64,000 nt of DNA. It comes from an uncultured Pelagibacteraceae bacterium (lineage in GTDB: Bacteria > Pseudomonadota > Alphaproteobacteria > Pelagibacterales > Pelagibacteraceae). The notes beneath the pieces are model-generated. The model worked only from the letters and a program-made list of their open reading frames with translations. It did not search any database and was not told the origin of the DNA. The position numbers were made by a program, and so were the translations under genes. Shown here piece by piece: positions 44,642 to 54,514 of the stretch (the stretch's first letter is position 1; each line of letters opens with the position of its first letter). The DNA lies in assembly GCA_902603625.1 (NCBI GenBank), contig CACKVM010000002.1, positions 21,313 through 85,312 of the forward strand, written 5' to 3'.

Positions 44642-45555
44642 TAGATTTGAACAAAAGCCTCAGCAAATTTTTCTGCTTCAAATAATTGTAAGTCGTCTTC
44701 TTTTTCACCTAAGCCTAGTGCAATAATTGGAATTTCATATTTTTTTGCTAAAGCTAACAAAATTCCCCCCTTAGCTGTGCCATCTAATTTTGTCATTACG
44801 ATACCTGTTATTGGGATAATTTTATTAAATTCTTCAACTTGATTTAATACATTTTGTCCTGAAGTTGCATCTAGAACTAAAACAACGTTATGAGGTGCGT
44901 TGGGGTCTATTTTCTTTGTAACATTAGCTATCTTTTTATATTCCTCCATTAAATTTTTTTTATTCTGAAGTCTTCCCGCAGTATCTATCAAAACTTGATC
45001 AAAATTATTTTTAATAGCTTCATCCACAGCTTTAAAAGCAACAGAAGCAGGATCGGCTCCTTGAGATGCTTTTACTATTTTAACATTTACTTTACTTGCC
45101 CAATTTTCTAGTTGTTCAATTGCAGCTGCACGAAAAGTATCTGAAGCTGAAAATATTACTTTACTGCCGTTGGCCTTCAATATTTTCCCTATTTTGCCAA
45201 TAGTTGTTGTTTTTCCAACACCGTTCACGCCAGAAATTAATGTTGTATTAAGTTTTTTCTTTTTTTCAAAAAAGGATTTATTTTCCAATGGTTTCATCAA
45301 TGAAATTATATACTCTTTTAAAATAGAGTTTATCTCTTTAGATAAATCTTCATTTGGATCAATTTTTTTTCTAGAAATTATTTCTTTTATTTCAGATGCA
45401 GCCTCAATTCCCACATCTGATCGAATTAAAAATTCCTCAATTTTATTTAAAATTTCATCATTAATTTCTTTTTTAACAATTATTTCTTTAAGTCCAGAAG
45501 TAAACGTCGATGCACTTTTTTTAAATCCAATTTTAAATTTATCAAAGATTCCCAT
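44638..45555 (-). CDS. ftsY: Signal recognition particle receptor FtsY
   Basis: 305 residues, NG domain only: the N-domain (FLIRSDVGIEAASEIKEII), P-loop LISGVNGVGKTTTIGKIGKI, ASDTFRAAAIEQLENW, DTAGRLQNKKNLMEEYKKI, TKLDGTAKGGILLALAKKY and GLGEKEDDLQLFEAEKFAEAF. FtsY docks the Ffh-ribosome complex at the membrane. The long acidic A-domain seen in E. coli FtsY is absent, as in many compact genomes. It overlaps dapF by one base; the divergent partner ffh lies on the other strand a little upstream. Confidence 0.97.
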   Translation of the reverse strand: MGIFDKFKIGFKKSASTFTSGLKEIIVKKEINDEILNKIEEFLIRSDVGIEAASEIKEIISRKKIDPNEDLSKEINSILKEYIISLMKPLENKSFFEKKKKLNTTLISGVNGVGKTTTIGKIGKILKANGSKVIFSASDTFRAAAIEQLENWASKVNVKIVKASQGADPASVAFKAVDEAIKNNFDQVLIDTAGRLQNKKNLMEEYKKIANVTKKIDPNAPHNVVLVLDATSGQNVLNQVEEFNKIIPITGIVMTKLDGTAKGGILLALAKKYEIPIIALGLGEKEDDLQLFEAEKFAEAFVQIY

Positions 45556-46379
45556 TACAATTTTATATTTATTTCTTTAACATCTGAAACAGGTCCTTTC
45601 ATATGAATAGAATTATTTTCATCTATTGAAATTGATAATTTTCCAGTTGTAAACTCTATATCAGTTTTATTTTCTGTAAGATTATTTAATTTACCTGCAT
45701 ATGCTGTAGCACAAGCTGCAGTTCCGCAAGCTTTAGTAAGACCAGCTCCTCTTTCCCAAACTTTTACTTTAATCAGATTTTTATTTAAAATTTGTGCAAT
45801 TGTTACGTTACATTTCTCAGGGAAGATTTCGTGATTTTCTATCTCAGGACCAATTTTCTCTATATTGAAATCCTCAATACTTTTAACAAAAAAAACAATA
45901 TGTGGGTTACCCACATTAATTACAGTGCCACCTAAGTACTCACTATTATTTGTATCCATAATTTTGATATTTAAGTTCTTTGTATCCATTTCTTTTGATA
46001 AAGGTATTTCATCCCATTTTAACTTTGCTTTACCAATTTCTGTTGTAACAATTTTTTTTTCTAGGATTTCAGATTTTAATTTGCCAGATAGCGTATTTAA
46101 AATTATTAATTTGTTATTTTTTTGATTTGAAATTAGGTTTGCAACACATCTAGTTCCATTTCCACATGCTCCAGACTCTCCTCCATCTGAATTAAAAAAT
46201 CTTAAACTTGCATCCGCAGAACTATCTGGCTCAATAAATATTAGTTGATCACAGCCAATAAAATTTCTGTCACAAATTTTAACTATCTGATCCCTCGTCA
46301 AATTGGTAATTTTTTCTCTATTATCAATTATCACAAAATCATTACCCAATCCGTCCATTTTAAAAGCTTTGATGTCCAT
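45555..46379 (-). CDS. dapF: Diaminopimelate epimerase
   Basis: 274 residues. The two catalytic Cys motifs are GGESGACGNGTRCVAN and GAGLTKACGTAACATAYA, and KMDGLGNDFVIIDNRE starts the protein. It converts LL- to meso-diaminopimelate for lysine and peptidoglycan synthesis. In many alphaproteobacteria dapF is followed by a tRNA methylthiotransferase gene before ftsY; here ftsY follows immediately (one-base overlap), so that gene is not at this locus. Confidence 0.97.
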   Translation of the reverse strand: MDIKAFKMDGLGNDFVIIDNREKITNLTRDQIVKICDRNFIGCDQLIFIEPDSSADASLRFFNSDGGESGACGNGTRCVANLISNQKNNKLIILNTLSGKLKSEILEKKIVTTEIGKAKLKWDEIPLSKEMDTKNLNIKIMDTNNSEYLGGTVINVGNPHIVFFVKSIEDFNIEKIGPEIENHEIFPEKCNVTIAQILNKNLIKVKVWERGAGLTKACGTAACATAYAGKLNNLTENKTDIEFTTGKLSISIDENNSIHMKGPVSDVKEINIKL

Positions 46380-46429
46380 ATATAGTTATTTAACTTATTT
46401 ATTGACTTTTTGAACCTCTATTATAGTTT

Positions 46430-46530
46430 GTGTCAGTTTCCGCAAAAGCGTTAAATTTGCGGTGTCTTTGGAAACAAAGAGATCGACACTAGTCAGCGAG
46501 GGTTCGCCCACTAGTGCGATTACTGCTGTG
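46430..46530 (+). ncRNA. Structured RNA element upstream of ffh
   Basis: The 161-bp region between dapF and ffh has three perfect hairpins in series. CCGCAAA-AGCGTTAAA-TTTGCGG is at 46440-46462. TCTTTG-GAAA-CAAAGA follows (46465-46480), flanked by GTGT/ACAC pairing. CACTAGT ... ACTAGTG (46487-46516) encloses a GGG-TTCG-CCC inner stem with an asymmetric CAGCGA bulge. The area is much more GC-rich than flanking intergenic sequence. It may be a cis-regulatory leader of ffh or a stand-alone RNA; it does not show the 4.5S RNA signature. Ends are approximate. Confidence 0.7.
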
Positions 46531-46540
46531 TGTAATAAAT

Positions 46541-47899
46541 ATGTTTGAAAATTTAACAAATAAATTTGAGGAAGTTTTTTCTTCTCTAAAAAAAGCCCCA
46601 TCACTTGATGAAAATCAGGTTGATGAAGGATTGAAAGGAATAAGACAAGCTTTATTAGAAGCTGATGTGTCTCTTGAAGTTGCTAAAGATTTTATTGAAA
46701 AGGTTAAACCAAAAGCATTAGGACAAGAAATTATTAGATCAACATCACCTGGTGATATGGTGGTAAAGATTGTTTATGATGAATTAGTTAATCTTTTAGG
46801 TGAAAAAAATAATGATGTAAATTTAAATGCAGTTCCACCAGTACCAATGATGCTGGTCGGGTTACAAGGTTCTGGTAAAACAACAACAACTGCTAAACTT
46901 GCGAGATATTTAGAGAATACCAAAAAAAAGAAAGTAATGATGGTCAGTTTAGATATTTACAGACCAGCTGCTCAAGAGCAGTTAAAATCTTTAGGTGAAC
47001 AAAATAATATATTAACACTCCCAATAATTGAAGGTCAACAACCCAGTGATATTTGTCAAAGAGCAATTAGTGCAGCAAACTTGAATGGCGCAGATATTAT
47101 CTTATTCGATACTGCTGGTAGAACACAAATAGATTTGCAGATGATGAGTGAAATTAAACAAATTGAAAATACCATCAAACCGGCAGAGACGTTTTTAGTT
47201 GCTGACTCGCTTACTGGACAAGTAGCTGCATCAGTGGCAAAAGAATTTAATAATACAGTAAATTTATCCGGAATTATTTTAACAAGAGCAGATGGTGATG
47301 CGAGAGGCGGAGCTGCTGTAAGTATGAAATTCGTTTCTCAGGTCCCAATTAAATTTTTAGGTATTGGTGAGAAGATTGAGAATCTTGAAGTTTTTCATCC
47401 AGATAGAATTGCAAATAGAATTCTTGGGATGGGAGATATTGTTTCTCTTGTTGAAAAAGCAGCTCAAGATCTTGGGGAAGAAAATATAAAAAAAACAGAG
47501 GAAAATTTAAAAAAAGGACAATTCTCAATGCAAGATTATTTAACTCAACTAAGGCAAATGAAAAAAATGGGAGGGATCGAAGGCATCATGTCTTTCATGC
47601 CAGGAGTTTCAAAAATGAAATCGCAAATGGATGCAGCTGGTATCGATGAGAGTGTTATTACAAAAAACGAAGCTATAATTTTATCAATGACAAAAAAAGA
47701 AAGAGAGAACCCAAAGATAATTGATGGTTCTAGAAAAAAAAGAATTGCTAATGGTTCAGGGACTGATCCAGCCACTATCAATAAATTGTTGAAACAATTT
47801 AAAATGATGTCTGAAATGATGAAAAAAATGTCAAAAGGAAATCTGAAAGGTATGTCTGATAAAGGGATACCGCCAGAATTATTTAATCAATTAAAATAA
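46541..47899 (+). CDS. ffh: Signal recognition particle protein Ffh
   Basis: 452 residues from ATG 46541; the ORF-track GTG at 46514 lies inside the leader hairpin and is rejected. N-domain [20 protein letters not shown]-domain [67 protein letters not shown] and the Met-rich M domain ([15 protein letters not shown] ... [14 protein letters not shown]). Ffh binds signal sequences and the SRP RNA. It heads an operon with rpsP, trmD and rplS. Confidence 0.97.
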   Translation: MFENLTNKFEEVFSSLKKAPSLDENQVDEGLKGIRQALLEADVSLEVAKDFIEKVKPKALGQEIIRSTSPGDMVVKIVYDELVNLLGEKNNDVNLNAVPPVPMMLVGLQGSGKTTTTAKLARYLENTKKKKVMMVSLDIYRPAAQEQLKSLGEQNNILTLPIIEGQQPSDICQRAISAANLNGADIILFDTAGRTQIDLQMMSEIKQIENTIKPAETFLVADSLTGQVAASVAKEFNNTVNLSGIILTRADGDARGGAAVSMKFVSQVPIKFLGIGEKIENLEVFHPDRIANRILGMGDIVSLVEKAAQDLGEENIKKTEENLKKGQFSMQDYLTQLRQMKKMGGIEGIMSFMPGVSKMKSQMDAAGIDESVITKNEAIILSMTKKERENPKIIDGSRKKRIANGSGTDPATINKLLKQFKMMSEMMKKMSKGNLKGMSDKGIPPELFNQLK

Positions 47900-47912
47900 A
47901 AAAGGAGAGAAA

Positions 47913-48317
47913 ATGTTAAAACTAAGATTATCTAGGGGTGGCACAAAAAAAAGACCTGTTTACAAGGTTGTTGTAGCCGACAGTCGATTTTCTAGAGATG
48001 GAAGATTTATAGAAAAAGTAGGTTTCTTTAATCCACTATTACCAAAAGAAAAAAAAGAAAGAATTGGATTAGAGGCTGAAAGAATAAAATATTGGTTGGG
48101 TCAAGGCGCACAACCTACAACAAGAGTAGCTAGAATTTTAGGTGAGAATGAATTGATGCCTATGCCTGCTAATGGAAATAATCCACAAAAAGCAATTCCA
48201 AAAAAAGAGAGAAAAAAGGAAGTTTCTGAAGAAGCTAAAAAAGAGGAAGCTCCAAAAGCAGAAGCTAAAAAAGAGGAAGCTCCAAAAGCAGAAGTTAAAA
48301 AAGAAGAAAAAAAATAA
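47913..48317 (+). CDS. rpsP: 30S ribosomal protein S16 with repetitive charged C-terminal tail
   Basis: The first about 80 residues are a normal S16 ([39 protein letters not shown] ... [20 protein letters not shown]). Typical S16 is about 80-100 residues; here 134. The extra C-terminal tail is Lys/Glu/Ala-rich and contains two exact copies of [10 protein letters not shown] encoded by a 30-bp tandem DNA repeat. A good AAGGAGAG Shine-Dalgarno precedes the ATG. rimM, the usual neighbour between rpsP and trmD, is absent. Confidence 0.97.
   Translation: MLKLRLSRGGTKKRPVYKVVVADSRFSRDGRFIEKVGFFNPLLPKEKKERIGLEAERIKYWLGQGAQPTTRVARILGENELMPMPANGNNPQKAIPKKERKKEVSEEAKKEEAPKAEAKKEEAPKAEVKKEEKK
48231..48310 (+). 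repeat. 30-bp tandem repeat within rpsP tail
   Basis: Two identical 30-bp units (48231-48260 and 48261-48290) are followed by a partial, slightly changed copy (to about 48310). They encode the [10 protein letters not shown] motif, so the repeat is in frame and length changes by whole units would keep the S16 frame. Confidence 0.95.
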
Positions 48318-48331
48318 AGTAAAGGATATTA

Positions 48332-49018
48332 ATGTTGCAAGCTCAAATATTTACACTTTATCCAGATATTTTTCCTGGGCCATTAGGAAAGGGTCTTTAT
48401 GGAAAAGCAATGTCTAAAAAATTGTGGAGCTTGAATGTGATAAATATAAGAGATGCAGCTACAGACAAACATAAAACAGTTGACGATACTCCTTATGGTG
48501 GTGGAACTGGTATGTTATTAAAACCAGATGTTCTAGCAAATTCTATTGATCAAAACACAAGTAAAGGAGATAGGATTTTGTATCTTTCACCAAAGGGTAA
48601 AGTATTTAATCAAAAACTTGCAAAAGTTCTGTCATTAGAAAAATCCTTTTCCTTAATTTGTGGTCATTTTGAGGGAGTAGATGAAAGAGTTTTATCTACG
48701 CGAAATATTGAAGAAATTAGTATAGGTGATTACGTATTGTCAGGTGGAGAAACTGCTGCCCTTGTAGTTTTAGATAGTGTGTTGAGACTTTTGCCTGGAG
48801 TTTTAGGAAATGATAAATCAGCTTCCGAGGAAACTTTTGAAAATGGCCTTTTAGAGTATCCGCAGTATACAAAACCACAGATTTGGGAGAAAAAGTCAGT
48901 GCCAGATGTGTTATTATCAGGTGATCATGCTAAAATTAAAGACTGGCGTTTAGCTCAATCTGAGGCTATAACACGCGTCCGAAGACCAGATATGTGGAAC
49001 AAATATAAGAAGAATTAA
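48332..49018 (+). CDS. trmD: tRNA (guanine-N1)-methyltransferase
   Basis: 228 residues of the SPOUT-class Trm[74 protein letters not shown] and [24 protein letters not shown]. It methylates G37 of tRNAs reading CNN/CGG codons to prevent frameshifting, using S-adenosylmethionine. Position between rpsP and rplS is canonical. Confidence 0.97.
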   Translation: MLQAQIFTLYPDIFPGPLGKGLYGKAMSKKLWSLNVINIRDAATDKHKTVDDTPYGGGTGMLLKPDVLANSIDQNTSKGDRILYLSPKGKVFNQKLAKVLSLEKSFSLICGHFEGVDERVLSTRNIEEISIGDYVLSGGETAALVVLDSVLRLLPGVLGNDKSASEETFENGLLEYPQYTKPQIWEKKSVPDVLLSGDHAKIKDWRLAQSEAITRVRRPDMWNKYKKN

Positions 49019-49035
49019 AATTGATAAATATAGAA

Positions 49036-49605
49036 ATGAAAACAATAGAAGAAATAAATCAAAATAATGTAAAAAAAATTGTTTCTGAAAAAAAAATTCC
49101 ACAATTTTTTGCAGGAGATGTAGTAAGAGTTGGAGTAAGAATTACAGAGGGTAAAAAAGAAAGAATTCAATATTTTGAAGGAGTCTGCATAGCAAAAAAA
49201 AATAGAGATATTAATTCCTCTTTTACAGTAAGAAAAATTTCTTTTGGAGAGGGTGTAGAAAGAACATTTCCATTATATGGTCCTGTAATTGACACTATTA
49301 AAGTAATCAGGTCAGGTAAAGTAAGAAGAGCTAAACTTTACTATTTAAGAGACAGAACTGGTAAATCAGCAAGAATTGCAGAAAAAATTAGAAAAAAAAT
49401 TGGTATTGATCTTGATGTTAAACCAGAGACTGTAACAGAAGATAATTTAGCACCTGTTAAACCAGAAACAGACAGCAAAAAAAAGGAGACTTCTACAGAA
49501 GAGATAATATCTAAAGCAGAAAACAAGGAGAAGGAAACTCCAAAAGCTGATATTAAAAAGAAGGAATCTGAGAAGAGCACAGAAAGTTTAACCGAAAAAA
49601 AATAG
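49036..49605 (+). CDS. rplS: 50S ribosomal protein L19 with charged C-terminal tail
   Basis: The first about 120 residues match L19 ([78 protein letters not shown]). The remainder (about 65 residues) is a Lys/Glu/Thr-rich, low-complexity tail. The ORF track starts at a TTG at 49021; ATG at 49036 ([10 protein letters not shown]) fits L19 N-termini better and I use it. The tail parallels that of S16 in the same operon. Confidence 0.95.
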   Translation: MKTIEEINQNNVKKIVSEKKIPQFFAGDVVRVGVRITEGKKERIQYFEGVCIAKKNRDINSSFTVRKISFGEGVERTFPLYGPVIDTIKVIRSGKVRRAKLYYLRDRTGKSARIAEKIRKKIGIDLDVKPETVTEDNLAPVKPETDSKKKETSTEEIISKAENKEKETPKADIKKKESEKSTESLTEKK

Positions 49606-49616
49606 TTTTTTTTTCA

Positions 49617-51020
49617 ATGTCTTACACATTATACGATAAAATTTGGAATGATCACTTAGTTGACCAACAAACAGACGGTACATCATTACTCTTTGTAGAC
49701 AGACATCTTGTTCATGAAGTAACTAGCCCTCAGGCATTTGAAGGTCTAAGAAATTCTAATCGAAAGGTAAGACACCCAAAACTAACTTTAGCAGTAGCAG
49801 ATCATAATGTTCCAACATCTGATAGAACAAACGGAATTACTGATCATGAGTCTAAAATTCAGGTCGATACTTTAGAGAGTAATTGCAATGAATTTGGTAT
49901 TCAACTTTTTGGTATGGATGATAAAAGGCAAGGGATTGTTCATATTATTGGTCCAGAGCAAGGATTTACTCAACCTGGCACTGTGATTGTTTGTGGAGAT
50001 AGTCATACAGCTACACATGGTGCATTTGGGGCTCTAGCTTTTGGAATTGGAACTTCAGAGGTTGAACATGTTTTGGCAACACAAACTCTAGTTCAAAAAA
50101 AAGCAAAAAATTTTAGAATAAACGTTAACGGGAAACTTCCATTGGGCGTTACTTCGAAAGACGTAATTTTACAAATAATTGGAAAAATAGGAACTGCAGG
50201 TGGCACCGGATGTGTTGTCGAGTATGCTGGTAGTCTAATAAGATCGTTAAGCGTAGAACAAAGAATGACAATATGTAATATGACTATTGAAGGTGGAGCT
50301 CGAGCAGGACTGATTGCACCAGACGAAAAAATTTTAAAATATCTAGAAGGGAAACCAATGTCTCCAAAAGGTAAAAATTGGGACAAAGCTCTTGAATATT
50401 GGAAAAATTTAAAATCAGATGATAACGCAACTTTTGATAAAGAAATCAGCTTGGAAGCTGGTGAAATATTGCCAATGATTACTTGGGGGACCTCACCTCA
50501 AGATGTTATTACGATTGATGGTAAAGTGCCAAATCCAAATAGAGAACAAGATGAAGATAGAAAGAATTCAATTGAAAGAGCCTTGAAATATATGGGTCTT
50601 AAACCAGATATGGCTGCTAAAGATATTAAAATAGATAAAGTTTTTATAGGTAGTTGCACTAATGGAAGAATCGAGGATTTAAGAGAAGCAGCAAAAATCT
50701 TAAGGGATAAAAAAATTGCCTCGCATGTTCATGCAATGGTGGTGCCAGGATCTGGATTAGTTAAAGAGCAAGCTGAACAAGAAGGTTTAGATAAAATATT
50801 TGTTAATTCAGGATTTGAATGGAGAGAACCTGGTTGTTCAATGTGTTTAGCGATGAATTCTGATAAACTAAAACCAGAGGAGAGATGCGCATCAACTTCA
50901 AATAGGAATTTTGAAGGAAGACAAGGTAGAGGAGGAAGAACACACCTTGTAAGTCCAGGAATGGCTGCTGCAGCTGCGATATCAGGAAATTTAGACGATG
51001 TAAGAAAGTATCAAAGTTAA
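49617..51020 (+). CDS. leuC: 3-isopropylmalate dehydratase large subunit
   Basis: 467 residues. Aconitase-family enzyme with 4Fe-4S cluster cysteines in [13 protein letters not shown] and [15 protein letters not shown], plus [44 protein letters not shown]. It isomerises 2- to 3-isopropylmalate in leucine synthesis with LeuD. It begins 11 bp after rplS and its stop overlaps leuD ATG by one base. Confidence 0.97.
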   Translation: MSYTLYDKIWNDHLVDQQTDGTSLLFVDRHLVHEVTSPQAFEGLRNSNRKVRHPKLTLAVADHNVPTSDRTNGITDHESKIQVDTLESNCNEFGIQLFGMDDKRQGIVHIIGPEQGFTQPGTVIVCGDSHTATHGAFGALAFGIGTSEVEHVLATQTLVQKKAKNFRINVNGKLPLGVTSKDVILQIIGKIGTAGGTGCVVEYAGSLIRSLSVEQRMTICNMTIEGGARAGLIAPDEKILKYLEGKPMSPKGKNWDKALEYWKNLKSDDNATFDKEISLEAGEILPMITWGTSPQDVITIDGKVPNPNREQDEDRKNSIERALKYMGLKPDMAAKDIKIDKVFIGSCTNGRIEDLREAAKILRDKKIASHVHAMVVPGSGLVKEQAEQEGLDKIFVNSGFEWREPGCSMCLAMNSDKLKPEERCASTSNRNFEGRQGRGGRTHLVSPGMAAAAAISGNLDDVRKYQS

Positions 51021-51625
51021 TGCAAAAATTTTCAACACTTAAAAGTATTCCTGCATATTTACCAATAGTAAATATTGATACAGACATGATCATTCCCAAA
51101 CAATTTCTTAAAACAATTAAAAGAACAGGTCTTGGTAAAAATCTATTTTATGAAATGAGATATGATGAAAAAGGAGAGATCATTAATGATTTTATTTTAA
51201 ACCGAAATCCATTCAATAATTCAAAAATATTAATTACAGGAAAAAATTTTGGCTGTGGATCATCTAGAGAACATGCTCCATGGGCATTGTTAGATTTCGG
51301 TATCACTTGTGTAATAAGTTCAAGTTTTGCAGATATATTTCATAATAATTGTTTTAAAAATGGAATTTTGCCAATTATCCTTGATAACCAAACTATAAAA
51401 GAATTGTCAGAGTATTCTAATAGAAAGGAAGAAATTTCTGTTGATCTTAAAGAGGAAAAAATAGTTTTTGGAAATAATGAAGTTAAATTTAAAGTTGATC
51501 CATTTAAAAAAAAATGCCTCTTAGAAGGTTTGGATGATATAGCCTTGTCACTTAATAAGTCTAATAAAATTGAAATTTTTGAAAAAGATCTAAAATATAA
51601 GAAACCGTGGATCTTTAATGATTAA
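51020..51625 (+). CDS. leuD: 3-isopropylmalate dehydratase small subunit
   Basis: 201 residues of the swivelling small subunit: [62 protein letters not shown]. It pairs with LeuC to form the [4Fe-4S] isomerase. The start ATG overlaps the leuC stop by one base and its end overlaps leuB by 8 bp, indicating tight coupling. Confidence 0.97.
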   Translation: MQKFSTLKSIPAYLPIVNIDTDMIIPKQFLKTIKRTGLGKNLFYEMRYDEKGEIINDFILNRNPFNNSKILITGKNFGCGSSREHAPWALLDFGITCVISSSFADIFHNNCFKNGILPIILDNQTIKELSEYSNRKEEISVDLKEEKIVFGNNEVKFKVDPFKKKCLLEGLDDIALSLNKSNKIEIFEKDLKYKKPWIFND

Positions 51626-52724
51626 AGTAAAAAAAAGAAAAATTTTATTATTACCTGGAGATGGAATTGGACCCGAAGTTATTTCTGAAGTAAAAAAAAT
51701 AATTAATTGGTTTAATGATAAAAAATCTTTAGACTTTGAGATTGATGAGGATCTAGCAGGAGGATGCTCATATGATAAACACGGAACTCCAATTACTGAT
51801 GAAGTTTTCTATAAGGCGTTAGAGAGTGCTGTTATTATGTTAGGTGCTGTTGGTGGTCCAAAATGGGATAGTGTAGATTTTTCTAAGAAACCTGAAAGAG
51901 CTCTTTTAAAATTAAGAAAAGAATTAAAACTTTTTGCAAACTTAAGACCAGCAATATGTTTTAAGCAATTAGTTGATGCTTCAACTTTAAAACCAGAAAT
52001 TGTTTCAGGTTTAGATATAATGATAGTTAGAGAACTTACAGGAGGAATATATTTTGGTGAACCTAGAGGAATTAAACCTATAGAAAATGGAGAAAGAAAA
52101 GGAATAAACACTCACACCTATACTAGTAGTGAAATCATCAGAGTTGCTAGAATAGCTTTCGATTTAGCAAAAAAAAGATCAAATAAAGTTACTTCTTGTG
52201 AAAAATCAAACGTAATGGAGGCTGGGCAACTTTGGAAAGAAGAAGTTCAAACACTACACGACAATGAATATAAAGATGTCGAACTAAGTCACATGCTTGC
52301 AGACAATTGTGCAATGCAGCTGCTTAGAAATCCTAAACAATTTGATGTAATTGTAACAGATAATCTTTTTGGAGATATGTTGTCAGATCAAGCATCAATG
52401 TTAACTGGCTCATTAGGACTTCTACCTTCTGCATCTTTAGGTGCAAAAAATAAGGATGGAGAAATGAGAGCAATGTATGAACCAATACATGGTTCTGCAC
52501 CGGATATTGCTGGTAAAGGGATTGCAAATCCAATAGCTACGATTTTAAGTTTTGCTATGGCTTTAAGATATTCTTTAGATTTAGAAAAAGAGGCAGATGC
52601 ATTAGAAAAAGCCGTACAAATAGTGCTAAATGATGGCTTTAGAACAAAAGATATTTTATCAAAAGGAACTAAAGAAATATCAACATCAGAAATGGGTGAT
52701 GCGATCATTTCAAAATTGCAATAA
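51618..52724 (+). CDS. leuB: 3-isopropylmalate dehydrogenase
   Basis: 368 residues: [108 protein letters not shown], and [21 protein letters not shown]-dependent oxidative decarboxylation of 3-isopropylmalate to 2-oxoisocaproate. The frame from 51618 gives an extra MIKVKKRK; conserved sequence starts at KILLLPGDG. Confidence 0.97.
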   Translation: MIKVKKRKILLLPGDGIGPEVISEVKKIINWFNDKKSLDFEIDEDLAGGCSYDKHGTPITDEVFYKALESAVIMLGAVGGPKWDSVDFSKKPERALLKLRKELKLFANLRPAICFKQLVDASTLKPEIVSGLDIMIVRELTGGIYFGEPRGIKPIENGERKGINTHTYTSSEIIRVARIAFDLAKKRSNKVTSCEKSNVMEAGQLWKEEVQTLHDNEYKDVELSHMLADNCAMQLLRNPKQFDVIVTDNLFGDMLSDQASMLTGSLGLLPSASLGAKNKDGEMRAMYEPIHGSAPDIAGKGIANPIATILSFAMALRYSLDLEKEADALEKAVQIVLNDGFRTKDILSKGTKEISTSEMGDAIISKLQ

Positions 52725-52750
52725 TTAATTAATTATCTTAAAGTCATACT

Positions 52751-54514
52751 ATGCCAAGCTATACCGCTCCTGTTGATGATATGATGTTTCTATTCGAGAA
52801 ACTTAGAAATAATCAAAAATATAATGAGTTAGAAAAATATAAAGAGGTTACCACTGATTTAGTAAAAGATATTTTGCAGGAGGCAGCGAAGATTAATCAA
52901 AATTTAATTTTACCATTAGCTAAAGCTGGTGACGAAAATCCTGCAGTTTTAGAAAATGGAGTAGTAAGAACCCCTCCAGGTTATAAAGAAGCTTACAAAA
53001 AATATATCGAGGACGGATGGACTTCACTATCTTGTGATCCAAAATATGGGGGTCAAGGTATGCCAAAAACTGTAAGTGCATTTTTTGATGAAATGCTTTC
53101 CTCAGCAAGTCTGTCTTTTAAATTATACAGTGAGCTAAGTATAGGTGCATATAATTGTATTAATCATCATGCTACAGACGATATAAAAAATAAATATTTA
53201 CCTAAAATAGTTGAGGGAAAATGGAGCGGCACTATGTGTTTAACTGAACCAGTATGTGGTACCGATTTGGGTTTATTAAGAACAAAAGCTAAGAAACAAA
53301 ATGATGGAACTTATAAGATAAGTGGTCAAAAAATATTTATTACATCTGGTGATCATGATTTAACTGAGAATATTATTCATCTAGTGTTGGCAAGAGCAGA
53401 TGACTCTCCAACAGGCACAAAAGGAATAAGTTTATTTTTAGTACCAAAATTTGTGGTTAAAGACGATGGAACAATTGGACCAAGAAATGGGATATCTACA
53501 GGATCTATAGAGACTAAGATGGGAATAAAGGGATCAGCAACTTGTGTATTAAATTTTGATGATGCTACTGGATATATGATAGGTGCTAAAGAAAAAGGAT
53601 TAAGTGCAATGTTCACTATGATGAATCTTGAAAGAATAGTTGTTGGTATACAAGGTTTAGGTATTTCAGAAATCGCCTATCAAAATTCACTTACTTATGC
53701 AAAAGAGAGAAAACAAGGAAAATCAAATAATTCTAGTTCAAAAAATGGCGCAGATTTTATAATTGAACACGCTGACATAAGAAGAACCCTACTTAATATG
53801 AAATCAATTATTGAAGGTGAAAGAGCTTTATGTTTTTGGCTATCACAGCAAACTGAAGTAAGTTTAAATCATCCAGATGAAAAAACACGTCAGGAAGCCT
53901 CAGATTATGTTTCCCTCATGACTCCTGTGGTAAAATCATTGTTCACAGATTTAGCAATGGAAATAACAAGTGATGCTATGCAAATTCATGGTGGATATGG
54001 ATACACTAAAGATCAAGGAATAGAACAATTATATAGAGATAATAGAATTACACCTATCTACGAGGGTACAAATTCGGTCCAAGCTTCAGATTTAGTTTTC
54101 AGAAAATTATCAAATAAAAATGGTAATATAATAAATAAATTTTTAGATCAGGTTAAGTCAGAGTGTAAAACTGACAATGAAAAAATTAAACCATTCTTAT
54201 TAGAATTTAATAAGAATTTAGATATTCTTAAAAAATTTAGTGATTGGATGATAGATAAAGCAACCTCAGCAAAAGATGATGTTAGCGCAGCGGCTAATGA
54301 CTATCTTAAAACTTTAGGTTACGTATCTATTGCATATGCATGGATTAAGGTTCTTGAGGTAAGTTTTAAAGATTATGAGGAAAATAAAAATTTTTATAAT
54401 GATAAAATAGATACTGCTAGATTTTATTTTGACAAAGTGTTACCTAGAGCTGAACACCACTATAAGTCTGCAATCTCTGGAAGTTCAAATATAATGAATT
54501 TCAAGTTCAATTAA
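52751..54514 (+). CDS. dmdC: Acyl-CoA dehydrogenase, probable methylmercaptopropionyl-CoA dehydrogenase
   Basis: 587 residues of the long acyl-CoA dehydrogenase class to which DmdC belongs: SGTMCLTEPVCGTDLGLLRTKAKKQ, FITSGDHDLTENIIHLVLAR, ATGYMIGAKEKGLSAMFTMMNLERI, MQIHGGYGYTKDQGIEQLYRD and the catalytic Glu in ITPIYEGTNSVQASD. DmdC oxidises 3-methylmercaptopropionyl-CoA to methylthioacryloyl-CoA. The assignment comes from class and from direct linkage to a DmdB-type ligase and dmdA. The stop codon is immediately followed by the ATG of the ligase gene. Confidence 0.88.
   Translation: MPSYTAPVDDMMFLFEKLRNNQKYNELEKYKEVTTDLVKDILQEAAKINQNLILPLAKAGDENPAVLENGVVRTPPGYKEAYKKYIEDGWTSLSCDPKYGGQGMPKTVSAFFDEMLSSASLSFKLYSELSIGAYNCINHHATDDIKNKYLPKIVEGKWSGTMCLTEPVCGTDLGLLRTKAKKQNDGTYKISGQKIFITSGDHDLTENIIHLVLARADDSPTGTKGISLFLVPKFVVKDDGTIGPRNGISTGSIETKMGIKGSATCVLNFDDATGYMIGAKEKGLSAMFTMMNLERIVVGIQGLGISEIAYQNSLTYAKERKQGKSNNSSSKNGADFIIEHADIRRTLLNMKSIIEGERALCFWLSQQTEVSLNHPDEKTRQEASDYVSLMTPVVKSLFTDLAMEITSDAMQIHGGYGYTKDQGIEQLYRDNRITPIYEGTNSVQASDLVFRKLSNKNGNIINKFLDQVKSECKTDNEKIKPFLLEFNKNLDILKKFSDWMIDKATSAKDDVSAAANDYLKTLGYVSIAYAWIKVLEVSFKDYEENKNFYNDKIDTARFYFDKVLPRAEHHYKSAISGSSNIMNFKFN

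Noticed and set aside
46430-46530. 4.5S SRP RNA identity for the ffh leader
   Set aside because: The conserved GGAA tetraloop with flanking CAGG/AGCAG elements of SRP RNA is not seen, and the region folds as three separate hairpins.
46395-46604. Minus-strand ORF over the ffh leader
   Set aside because: It crosses the leader hairpins and ffh start in antisense and has no protein-like features.
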